NCBI GenBank assembly: GCA_947311845.1
Contig: CAMZMU010000089.1
Location: forward strand, 19,597,338-19,661,337
Direction: 5' to 3'
Length of the DNA: 64,000 nt
Source: Poa pratensis
Taxonomy: Eukaryota > Streptophyta > Magnoliopsida > Poales > Poaceae
The first letter of the stretch is position 1. Every line of letters starts with the position of its first letter. The position numbers and the translations under genes are program-made. Positions 1 to 10,923 of the stretch are shown here, one piece after another. The notes under the pieces are model-generated. The model saw only the letters and a program-made list of their open reading frames with translations. It was not told where the DNA came from and ran no database searches.

Positions 1-1155
1 GAAGGGTTCATAGTGCCTGGTAAGGAGGATCTTGTTTGTAAGTTGAAAAGGTCCTTATACGGTTTGAAACAATCTACTCGTCAGTGGTATAAAAGGTTTG
101 ATTCTTTTATGTTGTCACATGGCTTTAAGAGGTCTGAATTTGATAGCTGTGTGTACATTAAGTTTGTTAATGGATCACCTATATACCTGTTATTATATGT
201 TGATATGTTGATTGCTGCCAAGAGCAAGAAAGATATCGCTGCTCTCAAGTCACAGTTGAGTAGCGAGTTTGAGATGAAAGATCTTGGTGCTGCTAAGAAA
301 ATTCTAGGTATGGAGATTACCCGTGACAGAAATTCTGGTTTGTTGTTTCTTAGTCAGCAAAATTACATTAAGAAAGTTCTTCATCATTTTAACATGCATG
401 ATGCAAAGTCTGTTAGTATTCCTATTGCTCCTCACTTTAAATTGTCAGCTGAACAATGTCCTAGTACGGATGAGGATTTTGAGTACATGTCTAGAGTTCC
501 ATATTCTAGTGTTGTTGGTTCTTTAATGTATGTCATGGTTTGCTCACGTCCAGATTTATCATATGCTATGAGTTCGGTTAGTAGATATATGGCTAATCCT
601 GGTAAAGAACATTGGAAGGTTGTTCAGTGGATTTTCAGGTACCTTCGTGGCACATCCAATGATTGACTCAAGTTCGGCAAGACTGATGAGGGACTCGCAG
701 GCTATGTGGATTCAGATTTTGCTGCCGATTTGGATAAGAGGAGATCCCTCACAGGTTATGTGTTCACGCTTGGTGGTTGTGCCGTGAGTTGGAGGGCAAC
801 GTTGCAATCCGTTATTGCCCAGTCTACCACTGAAGCAGAGTACATGGCTATTGCTGAAGCATGTAAAGAATCGGTTTGGCTGAAAGGTTTGTTTGCTGAG
901 CTTTGTGGAGATGATACTTGCATTAACCTGTTTTGTGACAGTCAAAGTGCTATTTACCTTACTAAGTATCAGATGTTCCATGAGAGAACAAAGCACATTG
1001 ACGTCAAATACCATTATGTGCGTGATGTTGTTGCAAAAGGTAAGCTGAAGGTATGCAAGATAAGTACTCATGATAATCCTGCTGATATGATGACAAAGCC
1101 AGTTCCTGTTACTAAGTTCGAACTTTGCTCAGGCTTAGTTGGTATCACTGTCTAG
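1..1155 (+). pseudogene. Copia pol fragment: reverse transcriptase and RNase H, with a stop codon
   Basis: This is the 3' part of a Ty1/copia polyprotein and runs off the left edge of the window. The RT palm segment is followed by the connection region and RNase H. Visible motifs are LKRSLYGLKQ, LYVDM, DLGAAKKILGMEI, VGSLMYVMVCSRPDLSYA, GYVDSDFAADLDKRRSLTGY, STTEAEYMA, DSQSAIYL and RTKHIDVKYHYVRD. A TGA at 664-666 interrupts an otherwise continuous frame between RT and RNase H. The RT catalytic box reads YVDM where active Copia RTs have YVDD, so an essential aspartate is lost. Both lesions indicate a dead element. The family assignment is secure; the lineage within Copia is not determined. 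Confidence 0.93.
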
Positions 1156-1159
1156 CCCA

Positions 1160-1428
1160 AGTGGTACGGATCGTTTCCTGGTCGGACTGCAGCCGACCTA
1201 GTGTTTTATGCCACCATATATTCATCTTGTAAGCCGCCGGTTGGGGTAAGCCACACATTGTAAACCCACGGCGTTTGTAATCTCACCCGATATAGTGAAG
1301 TATTGCTGGCTGGCGCCCGTGGTTTTTTTCCTCTTCTTTGTTTGGAGAGGTTTTCCACGTTAAAATCTCGTGTCCTCTTTGGTTTGATCGTTCCGCTCTT
1401 CGTCGTTTATTTGCTATCGTTTATAACA
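1160..1428 (+). mobile_element. 3' LTR region of the Copia element
   Basis: Non-coding sequence directly follows the pol stop codon and ends in TATAACA at 1428, consistent with an LTR terminus ending in CA. The end is supported independently because 1221-1428 recurs at 19046-19254 and both copies stop matching at the same CA. The 5' boundary is not resolved. A TG at 1203 is one candidate, but no good polypurine tract precedes it. Confidence 0.7.
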
Positions 1429-2159
1429 GCTCTCCCGCTGATCCTCGCTGGGCCAGCCCTGCAACAGGTCGTCGCAGATCCCAGCGCGCCCAAGATCTCC
1501 GGAGCGCAGGTCGTCGCTGGTTCTCCAGATTGTCACCGCACCTCCTCGCCTCATGTCGCCGGAGCGTCGCCCCTGGAGCCCTATCTCCTCTGCGCCAAAT
1601 CTCTTCTGAGATTTAGCTTCTCTGCGCCAAATCTCCTCGCGGCCCGAGCTCTTCTGCGCGAAAGCTCCTCTGCGCCATAGCCCAGCTCGCTGCCAGTTCC
1701 CAAGGCTCCCAGGTTCATCACAAGACATCAAGGATCCAGGCTCAGCAGTAGAAAAAGATCCACCTGCAACAGCTCAGCAGCAGCAGCAAATCTACTCCAC
1801 CTGCAACAACACTAGATCAACGATGACCAGATATTAGTGAAATTCAGTACTCCAATTACTGCTAATGCAAGCTACAGCCAGCTACTTCTCCTCTCCTCCC
1901 TGCAAGGAAACTTCTACAGCAGCAACAGCAACGCCAACACAGCACGGCTAGGCACAGCAAGGAACTGCAACTCTGATAAATTATCCAAACCCATATGGAG
2001 ATGCAATAAAAGGACAAAGAAAATAAAACAAATGGACCATCGATCTCCAGGATAAGTGTATCAGAACTGCTACTGAAGCAAAACTTGTACAGCAACATTT
2101 GTTCAAGCATGAATACTCCTACTCCATATTCAAACAAAAATTACAAACTTGCATTTGTT
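1429..2159. other. Unassigned sequence after the LTR
   Basis: A GC-rich stretch to about 1700 is followed by CAG/CAA-rich sequence. Short ORFs occur on both strands, but I see no family motif, splice pattern or terminal repeat. It may be part of another retrotransposon; I cannot support a gene here. Confidence 0.3.
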
Positions 2160-2500
2160 CAAGAAAGTGTATTAATTTTATTCAATTAATATCCAGTTAA
2201 GCTTGCGGAAGCAAGCCCAAACAATACTCCTACTGCAAGCAAGCAAACAGAATTATTTTGCACAAACAATACTGAAGTTTGCTACTCCAGTTGTTTGACA
2301 GAGCAAGTTACACCTGCTGCAATTGCAAGGAGTACTAAAGCAATTACAGCAATATTCAGTCAACTGCAAGTTTTACTACTGCAGTTTCAGGCAATATTCA
2401 GTTAACTGCAAATTACTGCAATATTCAGGCAATTACTGCACAGTGTAATTCAGTGTAAGCACTCCAAGCACTGCACTACTACTGCAAGTGTAATTCAGTA
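2160..2500. repeat. Degenerate short-word repeat (tactgcaa / caattactgcaa)
   Basis: Words such as TACTGCAA, CAATATTCAG and CAATTACTGCA recur many times at irregular spacing between about 2230 and 2500. This looks like an old, diverged short tandem repeat. No coding potential is visible. Confidence 0.5.
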
Positions 2501-2997
2501 CAACAAGTTCAGTTCATGCTAAAGAACACACTACTGCAAGCCAACACACTACAACAATCTGTACTCAATGAATTTTACTTGGTCACAGGTAATTTGAGAT
2601 CAGTCCAGAAATTACACAAGCAGGCAACAAATTATGTCCGAAATTACACAAGCAAGCATTTGTGTTCACAAAAATTTCAAGGAAAATTAGTCATCCTTGC
2701 CTCCAACAGAGCAGTTGTCTCATGTAGCCCCAAAATCATTTCCTAAATCATGATACTCCACTGATATGCTCAACAATTATTCAGTAGGAGTACTATCGAT
2801 AGCATTAGTCCTTCCAGGTTTTATAATGTTCAATCATGGAGTAGAAATTCTTCCCAAAATGAGCAGGCAATGCGTTGCAAATTCAGATACAAATTCAGAG
2901 CACAATTATTAGCCAAGTGCCCAAGTACTCCACTTGCACACACGGAATGGAAGAACGAGGGAGAGAAGTCGAGGGGATTGGCGCGTTGTGTGCGTAC

Positions 2998-3342
2998 AGA
3001 TGCTGAACTCGAAGACGACGACGACGGCGAGGATGGCCCAGACGGAGTGGCTGACGATGTCATGCGGCTCGCGGAGGAAGACGAGCAGGGAGATGAGGGC
3101 GAGCGCGAGGCCGACCTTGGCCCCAAAGATGGGCTTCCGGTGGTCGGCGCGCGCAAACGACCACATCTCCGCCGCCCCCGCGGGCACCGCGTTCCACGCC
3201 CCCGCCACCGCGGCTCCTCCTTGGCCCCGCTGGTACTCTGCTCCGGCGCTCGGCTGCGCCTCGCGACGGCCTTCCGCTCCACTTCCCTGCGCTCCACGAT
3301 CATATCCACCACTAATGCGGCACCCTCTCGCCCCTGATCCAT
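2998..3342 (-). pseudogene. ALMT (aluminium-activated malate transporter) first-exon fragment
   Basis: On the minus strand, one frame from about 3210 to 2998 reads WSFARADHRKPIFGAKVGLA and then SLLVFLREPHDIVSHSVWAI and AVVVVFEFSI. These are the first membrane segments of vacuolar/plasma-membrane ALMT anion channels. The frame stops at a plausible splice donor (GT at 2997-2996), where ALMT first exons normally end at FSI. The upstream part (Met at 3342) is open in a different frame, so there is probably a frameshift near 3210. No later ALMT exon is visible towards 2100. I read it as an isolated, broken exon; the clade with ALMT9/ALMT12-like sequences is an inference from FLREPRDIVSHSVWAI. Confidence 0.75.
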
Positions 3343-3599
3343 CGCCGCCGCCCGAATGCCCGATCGACCACCACCTCCAAGAATATGTGACCGACGCATA
3401 AAAAGGGACGTTTTACGGTACATCAAATGAATCTGGACCGTTTATTTTCGGAATCCAACGGCCGAGAATCGCAATACTACGGCTGACTTTCGAGTAGTAT
3501 GGGGTACTTTTGGTATTGCACTGTTTCAAACCCACGCCCAGGATCCAAAAAGAAATAGGACCAAGGCTGGGGTTGCAATTTCTAAGTTCATCTTCCAGC

Positions 3600-4719
3600 A
3601 CGTTCTCGTCTGCATTTATTTCGAGGACCTAAAGCCGCCGCCGCTGCGGCCGCCGGCGGCAGCGGCCGTCACCCACGCCCTGCCCTAGCTTGGCTCCGCC
3701 CTTATCTAAGTAGCGTTCCAATCAAGAGAGCTCTACGGCGGCCGTCGCGCCCATGGACGAGAACTATTCAGCGCCGAGCAGCGTAGTGCTCCTGGCCTCC
3801 TGCGTCTCCACGACCCCAGCGACAACTGGAGGCCGGAGGGAGTCCCCGTGATCCGACTTCAGCGGGATCCTCCTCTTCCGCCGGTCATCTTTCCATTTCG
3901 AGGCCAAACTCCGTGAGGTCATCCCCAGCCTCCTCCGCAACGTCGCCGCCGCCTTCTTCTGCCTGTCGGGTCTGCCTTCGTCTCCACATATTACGCCTCG
4001 GATCCCAATCCAGGATCCGTCCACGACGTTTTCCAGGTCCTCCCTTTCTCTGCTTTCTGTTTCTGCTCATACTGTCGCGAGATGCGCTCCGAGATGTTTG
4101 GTGGTAAATTCGTGCAAAATGACGGGCTTGTACTAGCGTTTTTGGGGGAGGAACTCTATGTTAGCTCTAAACGAGAATTTCTGAGTCGTTGCTTTTCGTT
4201 CGGAAAAAATTGTGGCCAGAAACTGTATTGGAGTTTACAGTGCCAGCATTGCAAGATTTATACTAGCAAACAAGAATTAGAGTTCACGAGTGATGGAGAT
4301 GTACTGAGACATATATATGCATATGATCTTATATTACTCAGTTAATCACATACTTGTATTGGAATGGTGCCTGCAGGCAAATCATGGTAATTACATGTTG
4401 TGCCTTTTTCCGTCTCTAACTGAAATCACATACTTGTATTGCAATTGTGCCTGCAGAAAATTCATGGTAGCTCTAATAAAAATATGTAACATATCCTTCC
4501 TTTGATTAGTATTCCAGTTTTTGCAATTTAGTTGAATAAAATAATCTCATACCGTCTTCTCATGACAGATGATACTGGCATTATTGCTTAGTCTTGATAA
4601 AATTCAACATAGCGGTTGTTATGCTCAATCAGTGGTGAGTAATCCTTGATTCTTTAGCCTTTACCTCTCGAGGTGACCTAATGCATACTAGTTGTGAACC
4701 TGTGATCAATGAGGTATTT
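3600..4719. other. Unassigned; short GC-rich ORF followed by AT-rich sequence
   Basis: A GCC-rich tract (3630-3670) precedes a short plus-strand reading frame from an ATG at 3752. The following sequence is open for a further stretch in another frame, up to about 4110. No recognised domain is present. A local duplication of ATCACATACTTGTATTG (about 4346 and 4426) with CCTGCAG nearby is visible. No gene is claimed. Confidence 0.25.
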
Positions 4720-5481
4720 TGCACTCCTAACTTCTCTGTTATACGGGAAAGGATGGGTCCTGATTCTGCTAGCTAAATTACCGGAAGTACTGCGAGAAAA
4801 ATTGATGTTTGTTTGGTGGCGGGCTTGGCATATGAGAAATGATTGCATTTTTGGGAAGGGATAATGTCGTATAGATGTTTCTGTGCATTTCCTAACCATG
4901 TATTTGCGATTTTGCATACTGTTCAGAATATGCAGGGTGGAGGTGCTGATTATGATGAGAAAGGAAAGGGCCTGCTTGTGCCGGTACAGGCTATTCTCTA
5001 CATCCGGCACGGCTAAAATGCTTTGTGGTCTTCAGTCCTGATGATAATCAAGGCTCATGGGGGACTGTCCTTAGAGATGTGAATGGCCAGGTTATCCTGA
5101 CAGCTTGGGGTTTGATTGATGTTTGTAGCCACACTCAACTACAAAAGCCATTGCTTGCCTGGAGGGGATGAAGAAAATTGAGCCTGTTATTAATATGCCT
5201 GTACTAGTTGAATCCGACTATTTACTTATAGTACATGAACTATGTGCAGGGCATGGATCCAAGTCAACAATCTGTGATATCGTCAAGTAGATCAAGCACC
5301 TGGGTGCTTCATTTTTGAATGTAGAGTTTCAGAAAGTTAGAAGAGAAGGCAATGCGTTAGCTCATGGTTTAGCTAGATACGTTTGGAGTGAGAGAGATGC
5401 TGGTGTGATTTATGGTTCGGTGCCGACCTGTGTGTCGGATCTAGCTGTGCGTGATTGTAACGAAACAATTGTTATAAATTA
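4720..5481 (+). mobile_element. Non-LTR (LINE) relic: 3' end of pol with an RNase H-like domain
   Basis: Broken plus-strand frames encode pieces diagnostic of grass LINE polyproteins: a segment ending FVWWRAWHMRNDCIFGKG (zinc-binding RT region), then SWGTVLRDVNGQVILTAWGL and VEFQKVRREGNALAHGLARY with a C-terminal VRDCNETIVIN. Several stops and frame changes separate them, and the RNase H active-site block is partly missing. The end at about 5481 is followed by AATAAA. It is a decayed 3' fragment; no 5' part is nearby. Confidence 0.75.
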
Positions 5482-5955
5482 ATAAAATACATATGCTGAA
5501 GCTGTTGAAGGTGCATGCAGCATGCATGGAAGAGAAGGTCCTTGTTGTACAAAGATACAAAGATTAAATCTCAGCCGTCCTTGCAGTTGTCGGTGATCTC
5601 ATTTCGTTCTGTAAGCATTACAAGGGGAAAGCATTGCCAGTTGTAGTGCCTTACATGGAGCACTTGTCTCTTGGAGGCCACAGCTCCTGCGATGGTTTCC
5701 AGAAACTACATCCTTTTCTGTAAGCCTGTTAATGGGAATACGTTTGGATGGGCTCTCCCTGTGTATGGCAATGAGAGATTATGAGGTTAATATGGTGCAT
5801 CCTTGGATTGTTAATCTTCTACTATTTTGGCATATACGCAATATTTGCAAATACCTGACTATTTTGGCATATCAATGTCATCTGACAATAAGTGTTTTCT
5901 AGTGACAGGCCCACTATCATGCCCAACCCTGGTCTGCATATCGGTAATAAAATAT

Positions 5956-6177
5956 ATAAATTCGTTTTCCACTTATATTCAAGATAGCACAACATTCACA
6001 TAATCCAATATGACATAATATTTACACATCTTGCATGATCCAAATTACAACGTGGCATTTACATACATAAATTCGTTTTCCACTTATATTCAAGATATCA
6101 CAACATTCACATAATCCAATATGACATAATATTTACACATCTTGCATGATCCAAATTACAACGTGGCATTTACATCA
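5956..6177. repeat. 111-bp tandem duplication
   Basis: Two nearly identical adjacent units begin ATAAATTCG at 5956 and 6067. One substitution is visible (AGATAGCAC against AGATATCAC). The near-identity implies a recent duplication. Confidence 0.9.
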
Positions 6178-8505
6178 GACATAGGACAATCCAAAACGCA
6201 CAGCACAATCCAAAAATATTCCCACAATGGTGCCAGCCACATCGATATGTGCAGACGTCCACTTCATAGTCCTCATGATCATTAGCTACTTGTGCATCTT
6301 CATTCATTGACACTACAAGAAAATTGAAGGAAATTCAATGGTATATGTTGTTAGACTGCTAGCTCACGTGTCAAACAAACTAGCTAGCTAATGATAAACA
6401 AACTAGCAAGTTAAACACACATAGGACAAATTGAAGAAAAACAATTAACCCTGACCACATGATCAAGTCCTAGAATCTGGACAAATAGGCAGTGACAATA
6501 CCCAGAGGCAATAGAACCACAAGGTCGAGCCATCAATTATACATGCATCAGCACAACTGGAAATGCAAACCAGCAACAGCCAACGTTTTACCATGGAGAC
6601 CATGTGACTCGAGGTCTCATTAAGTGAGAAATGGACATAGCTTATTCTTAATCAACAATTAACATGCTTGAAAATATATAGTGATCATTTCGGGCACTGC
6701 CATGCATTCATAGGTTTTAGCATCTAGCTATCACAATCAATCACTAAAAATGAAAGGTACACTACAACAAGACGTGAGGTAAGAATGATGTTAGTATCTG
6801 CAGCAGACTACAATGTGCTTTTTCAGAACATACATGATCAGCTTTTTTACATTCTCAAGCTGCTCCCTCCTGCAAGCCAGAGTAATTCTAGTGAACAAGT
6901 AATAAAAGAAGGAGCCTTTTTCCTAGAAGAAGATGAATATACACATAAGGTCTAAATACAAACATAAATTATCTCACGTGTAAATGTGCTCTCTTTTATC
7001 AGAAGCATGATCCTTCAGGGTCTTCGTAGCCCACTTCCAAGCACTAGCTAGCTTATCATAGTGAGGCTGGTAATAGCAGAAGTTGTGAGCTAGCTGCCTC
7101 CTCATTATTATCTCCTGCAAGAAAGCATCAACAGAACGTTACCAAATAATTGATATTTCTCTTGTAGGACAAAACAAACTCGAGGACATGTAGCTTCCAA
7201 CCGGGACTTAGCATCATCTATTACTTCAAATCCACTAAGACCAAAATGAAAGCCATCAAGTGCAAAAAAAAGGATATAGCAACTTAAAAGAGCATACATG
7301 AATGGATGACATCTCGTTGGCAAACTTTCAAGACATGGCAGAAGCAATGGTACGAGACAAGGGACAAAATAAACACTAGAATGTACTATAGCACAAGAAC
7401 TTGAAACACTTGGCACAAAACTTGCTATGTCTACAATCAAGCCATTCATCTGTACTAAAATATATGGAAGCTGATAGCTGAAAGCTCAAGCCTGAACTCT
7501 CCTACAAAGGTAGTACTATGAATCTATTACGAGAAAAAACACATTATCATGCCTTCTTGAGTTTTAGAATATGACTTTGCTAACAGATCTATATAACACC
7601 GAAGGATCCTTGGTGAGAACTAGTTTAGTGAGAACAGAGTTTAAAAAATTATCATTGGTGATAACTAGTTGAGTAAGCATCCTCAAACCATGGGGAAATA
7701 TCTACTGCATAGAAATCATCCAAAAATGTGATTCAGTTGTCTAGGTCGAAACAAGTGAGTTATTTGGGCTTTGGGGCACAGACGTGTGTACGTGCACAAA
7801 CAATTAAAAAATAGGGAGGGAGGGTACCTCAGAACCAGTAGCAAAAGAATGCCCAAGACTTCTGATGCTACCATTCTTGACTGATCAGCTGCTTCCTATC
7901 AAATGAATATATTCTTCTATTAGTCAAATTTTAACGCTATTGCAAAATAAGCATATTCCAGGCCAGAGATTTATTTGCTAAACTGGGAGAGTTATACAAA
8001 AAATGTAGCCTCGTGCCTCTTTTCAACTCAAAATACTACGCTAGAGCAGCAACATCTGCAGGTCAACAGAAGCAATCTACAAGATACAGTCCCTGGTAAA
8101 TCGAATGAGGCGTAATAAGCAAGCAGAATGTATGCAGCAAGAAAATACCTAGCATAGCAGACAGCACGAAAGTGATTGGGATCTGGAAGTTACTTTGCTG
8201 GGCCGTGGCGGACGAGGACTTCGTGGAAGGCTGCGGCCGCGTTGCCGTCTCTGTCGTGCAGAACTGCCGCAGCTTCCTCCGGCGGACGGGGCGCCGGCAA
8301 GGTGGGAAATGAGCCGAAGCTGCTTCCTCGTGGTCGCCAGCGTCCTCCTGGTCGCTGGCCGCCTGGCCGCGCTAGCTGCAGATACGAGATAGAGAGAGTG
8401 AGGTGAGGGCTCAGAGATGGGATAGGTTGAGATGGCCGTGGTGCTGGCCGGCTTGGGGCTTCGCGTGGGCTGTCCCCGACGTCTCCGCTTTGCTTCCTCC
8501 TCCAT
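6170..8505 (-). other. Unresolved multi-exon candidate (minus strand)
   Basis: Several minus-strand segments look exon-like, but I cannot join them into one proven gene. (1) 6974-7114 follows a TTGCAG acceptor, is open for 46 codons including NFCYYQPHYDKLASAWKWA, and ends at TGA. (2) 6170-6312 follows a pyrimidine-rich TTCTTGTAG and encodes an acidic stretch plus a cysteine/histidine-rich tail (CTYRCGWHHCGNIFGLC). (3) About 7825-7895 carries a short hydrophobic run after MVASEVLGI, bounded by AG and GT. (4) 8149-8505 is a long GC-rich frame. The protein family is unknown to me, and the exons may belong to different or dead genes. Confidence 0.2.
7175..7236 (-). pseudogene. Class III peroxidase fragment
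   Basis: A minus-strand stretch reads SGFEVIDDAKSRLEATCPRV, the conserved segment of secretory plant peroxidases just before the VSCADI motif. That motif is absent here, and no haem-binding histidine regions lie nearby. Only this roughly 20-residue piece is recognisable, so it is a relic or a captured fragment. Confidence 0.45.
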
Positions 8506-8706
8506 CTACGACGACGGCGGTGGCGCGGCGTCGATGGAACGCCGGCAGTCTGCTACCGGGGACGTCGAGGAAGAGGAAGAAGGGGTTGTGCACGGCCTCC
8601 ACGCCGCTGGACAGGCGCCGCCGGTTACCTCCAGATCCAATCGCGGCGGGGTGGGAGATGGAGAATGAAGAGATAAGGCGGGGGCGAGGGGATTTAGCCC
8701 GCGAGA

Positions 8707-8715
8707 TTATTTTCC
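8707..8715. repeat. Target-site duplication, left copy (TTATTTTCC)
   Basis: A 9-bp direct repeat, identical to 10487-10495, immediately flanks the inverted repeats of the element at 8716-10486. Nine base pairs is the usual Mutator-superfamily duplication. Confidence 0.9.
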
Positions 8716-9124
8716 GAGAAAAATTCACCAACGGTCACTGAACTATTCTGGTGAGTGCAAAACTAGCAACGAACTCAGGGAATGGCATTTTCGGTGCTGG
8801 AACTTGTTCCGTCTGTGCACATACGGTCACTGCGGACGTTTTCGTACGTATTTCGTCCACGTGGCGAGCCACGTCAGCGTATGATGGGGCGGCGGGGAGG
8901 CATAACAGTGCTAGTACGAGGGGGTTTCTGCAAATTGCGCGTTCGGACAAAAATTCCTGCCGACCAGGTCCATCGCGACGCTTCGTTTCTTTCCTTTTCC
9001 ATGACAGAGGAGATAGAGAGGAAAGGCAAGAGAGGCGGAGACGACGGCGATCAGCTAGGGTTTCGGCGGCGGCGTGATCGGCTGCGACCGGCGCCTGGCG
9101 GCGGCGCAAACTAGAAAAGCAGAA

Positions 9125-9210
9125 CACATTACACACGCATTGCTAGTACCAGCTTACACATAACAAAACATAACACATTACACACACATTGCTAGTACCA
9201 GCTTACATAA
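9125..9210. repeat. 49-bp tandem repeat inside the MULE
   Basis: CACATTACACACGCATTGCT with the following CTAGTACCAGCTTACA begins at 9125 and again at 9174 with one or two differences. It lies just downstream of the stop codon of the DUF4283 ORF, in its presumed 3' untranslated region. Confidence 0.8.
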
Positions 9211-9258
9211 CACATTACATTAGTTCATGCATATAGGGGACACAACATACACACAAGA

Positions 9259-10002
9259 TCATGCATAGCCATGATCACCAGGTCCTACACCATCCATCTT
9301 CCCGCGCCAGGTCTTGAACTTGTACTTGCGGCTCAGGTCGTGTTCTTCCGGCTCAGGGTGATAGCCATCAGTGAGCAACGGGCCACGCTCGATCACCTCT
9401 TTAACATGGATAAGAAGAGGATATTCCTGTGTGCGCTTCTCTGTTGGGGATCCTGGAGGCGAAGGTGATTCTACCTCGTCGTCGGAGCTAGGCTGCGGAG
9501 GAAGGGGAGGTGGCGCCGGTATGGTCACAGTCACACATTTGGGCACGGCGCAGGGGTCGCGCAGCCACGCAGAGACCGGCAACACCCAACGGTCACTCGC
9601 CGGCAACAGCTCGATCAGCTCGCCGTCGAGACCTGCAACAACAAGGTTAACAGCCTGGGGCTCCCACGCGTCCTCTGGGAGGCCCTCGATGCTCAGCACA
9701 CACTTGTAGTCGAACTTGCCCTGCGTACCACGCGCCGTCCGGCACCACCGTGTCACACGCACGCGCTCAACGCCGCAACGCAGCAGCGGCCCCATTGACA
9801 CGACGCGGTGGCAGTCTTCATCCGAGTCGAATCGGACGAAGCAGTGGTACGGTGGGCAAGCCTCCTCCACCGTCACCTTCGTGCGCCGGATGACGCATTG
9901 CTCCTCCAGCACGGCCAGCACAGCAGCTGGCGGGGCGCGCCGCCCACCTTCCACGGTCATGAAAACCGAGCGCCCGCGGAGCTTCCTCTCCTGCTCCACC
10001 AT
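9259..10002 (-). CDS. DUF4283-domain protein carried by the MULE
   Basis: Minus-strand reading frame of 247 codons from the Met at 10002. The N-terminal part (RKLRGRSVFMTVEGGRRAPP, then CPPYHCFVRFDSDEDCHRV and WCRTARG) matches the fold and spacing of DUF4283 proteins, a nucleic-acid-binding-like domain common in grass genomes and LINE ORF1s. The C-terminal part is proline-rich (PAPPPLPPQPSSDDEVESPS) and ends KFKTWRGKMDGVGPGDHGYA. The same frame stays open upstream to 10509 through the TIR, so the start is not fixed by the sequence. A good N-terminal candidate (Met at 10193, SSESVCSVVGGGGAPVRPWS) lies in another frame, implying a frameshift or an alternative start. Expression is unknown. Confidence 0.6.
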   Translation of the reverse strand: MVEQERKLRGRSVFMTVEGGRRAPPAAVLAVLEEQCVIRRTKVTVEEACPPYHCFVRFDSDEDCHRVVSMGPLLRCGVERVRVTRWCRTARGTQGKFDYKCVLSIEGLPEDAWEPQAVNLVVAGLDGELIELLPASDRWVLPVSAWLRDPCAVPKCVTVTIPAPPPLPPQPSSDDEVESPSPPGSPTEKRTQEYPLLIHVKEVIERGPLLTDGYHPEPEEHDLSRKYKFKTWRGKMDGVGPGDHGYA

Positions 10003-10486
10003 CCAGCTGTGCGTGCGAGCACAATGCGGCCAGCCTGCGGTCGTAGGTCGGCCTCGCCGCGCCGCATTGTCTCGAAGAAGTAGCTTCCGTCGCGGACGCG
10101 AGACCAAGGCCGCACGGGCGCGCCACCGCCGCCGACAACGGAACAAACGCTCTCCGAGCTCTCGCTGCCGCCACACTCCCCGCCGCCGGCCATCTTGCTC
10201 TCGATCTAGGGTTAGGGAACGAATGGGGAATTGCAAAAAAAGAATGGAGAGTTTAAGCTGGCGACGACATTTTGCAGAGACCCCCCGCACACGCGCTATA
10301 TTCCTCCCGCTGCCCCTCATACGCTGACGTGGCTCGCCACGTGGACGAAATACGTACGAAAACGTCCGCAGTGACCGTATGTGCACAGACGGAACAAGTT
10401 CCAGCACCCAAAAATGCCATTTCATGAGTTCGTTGCCATTTTTGCACCCACCAGAATAGTTCAGTGACCGTTGGTGAATTTTTCTC

Positions 10487-10495
10487 TTATTTTCC
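10487..10495. repeat. Target-site duplication, right copy (TTATTTTCC)
   Basis: Identical to 8707-8715; see the MULE at 8716-10486. Confidence 0.9.
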
Positions 10496-10559
10496 ATACG
10501 CGTGGGCAAGGCGGAACGAGGGATTTAGCCCGTGGGATTATTTTGGGTCGCCGACTCGC

Positions 10560-10923
10560 CGGGAACTATTTCGGTGACGCGTGTAATTTTTCACCGACCC
10601 TAAAATACATATTTGGCGCGGCGTCAGGCCGCGCGCCGTGTAATAATCAGACAATGTGTGTTAAATGGGAGCAGTTGGTCACTATGTGTGGAAATTTGTT
10701 TTATTTTTCAGATCGGTGTGTGGAAATTCGTAACAATGCTAAATTGGGTTTATAAATCTTAACGAAAGCGTTAAGTTTGTCCGGCCCAATGTTGTTTTTG
10801 GCAAAATGGACCACCGCGGCCCAACTTACCACTTGCTCTGTTCCTCATTCCCCATTCCCGTGCTCTGTCTCTGTAGAAGAAACGTGACGGCAGTTGCTCC
10901 GTTCGACGGCGGCGACAGCGATA
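10560..10923. other. Spacer without a recognisable gene
   Basis: Mixed-composition sequence with a short plus-strand frame. No motif, repeat terminus or splice pattern that I can support. Confidence 0.3.

Larger units (their letters stand above)
8716..10486. mobile_element. Non-autonomous Mutator-like element (Pack-MULE-like), long TIRs
   Basis: The ends are inverted repeats of about 200 bp (roughly 8716-8930 and 10270-10486), both starting GAGAAAAATTCACCAACGG and sharing most bases, including CGTCCACGTGGCGAGCCACG. A perfect 9-bp duplication, TTATTTTCC, borders the ends. No transposase is encoded. The interior carries a DUF4283-type ORF on the minus strand and a short AT-rich tandem repeat. 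Whether the ORF was captured from a host gene or is standard cargo of this element family cannot be decided from one copy. Confidence 0.9.

Noticed and set aside
6311..6323. CACTACAAGAAAA as a CACTA transposon terminus
   Set aside because: No matching inverted terminus (TTTTCTTGTAGTG) or 3-bp duplication was found nearby. The same bases fit a splice acceptor on the minus strand. CACTACAACAAGA near 6770 is also isolated.
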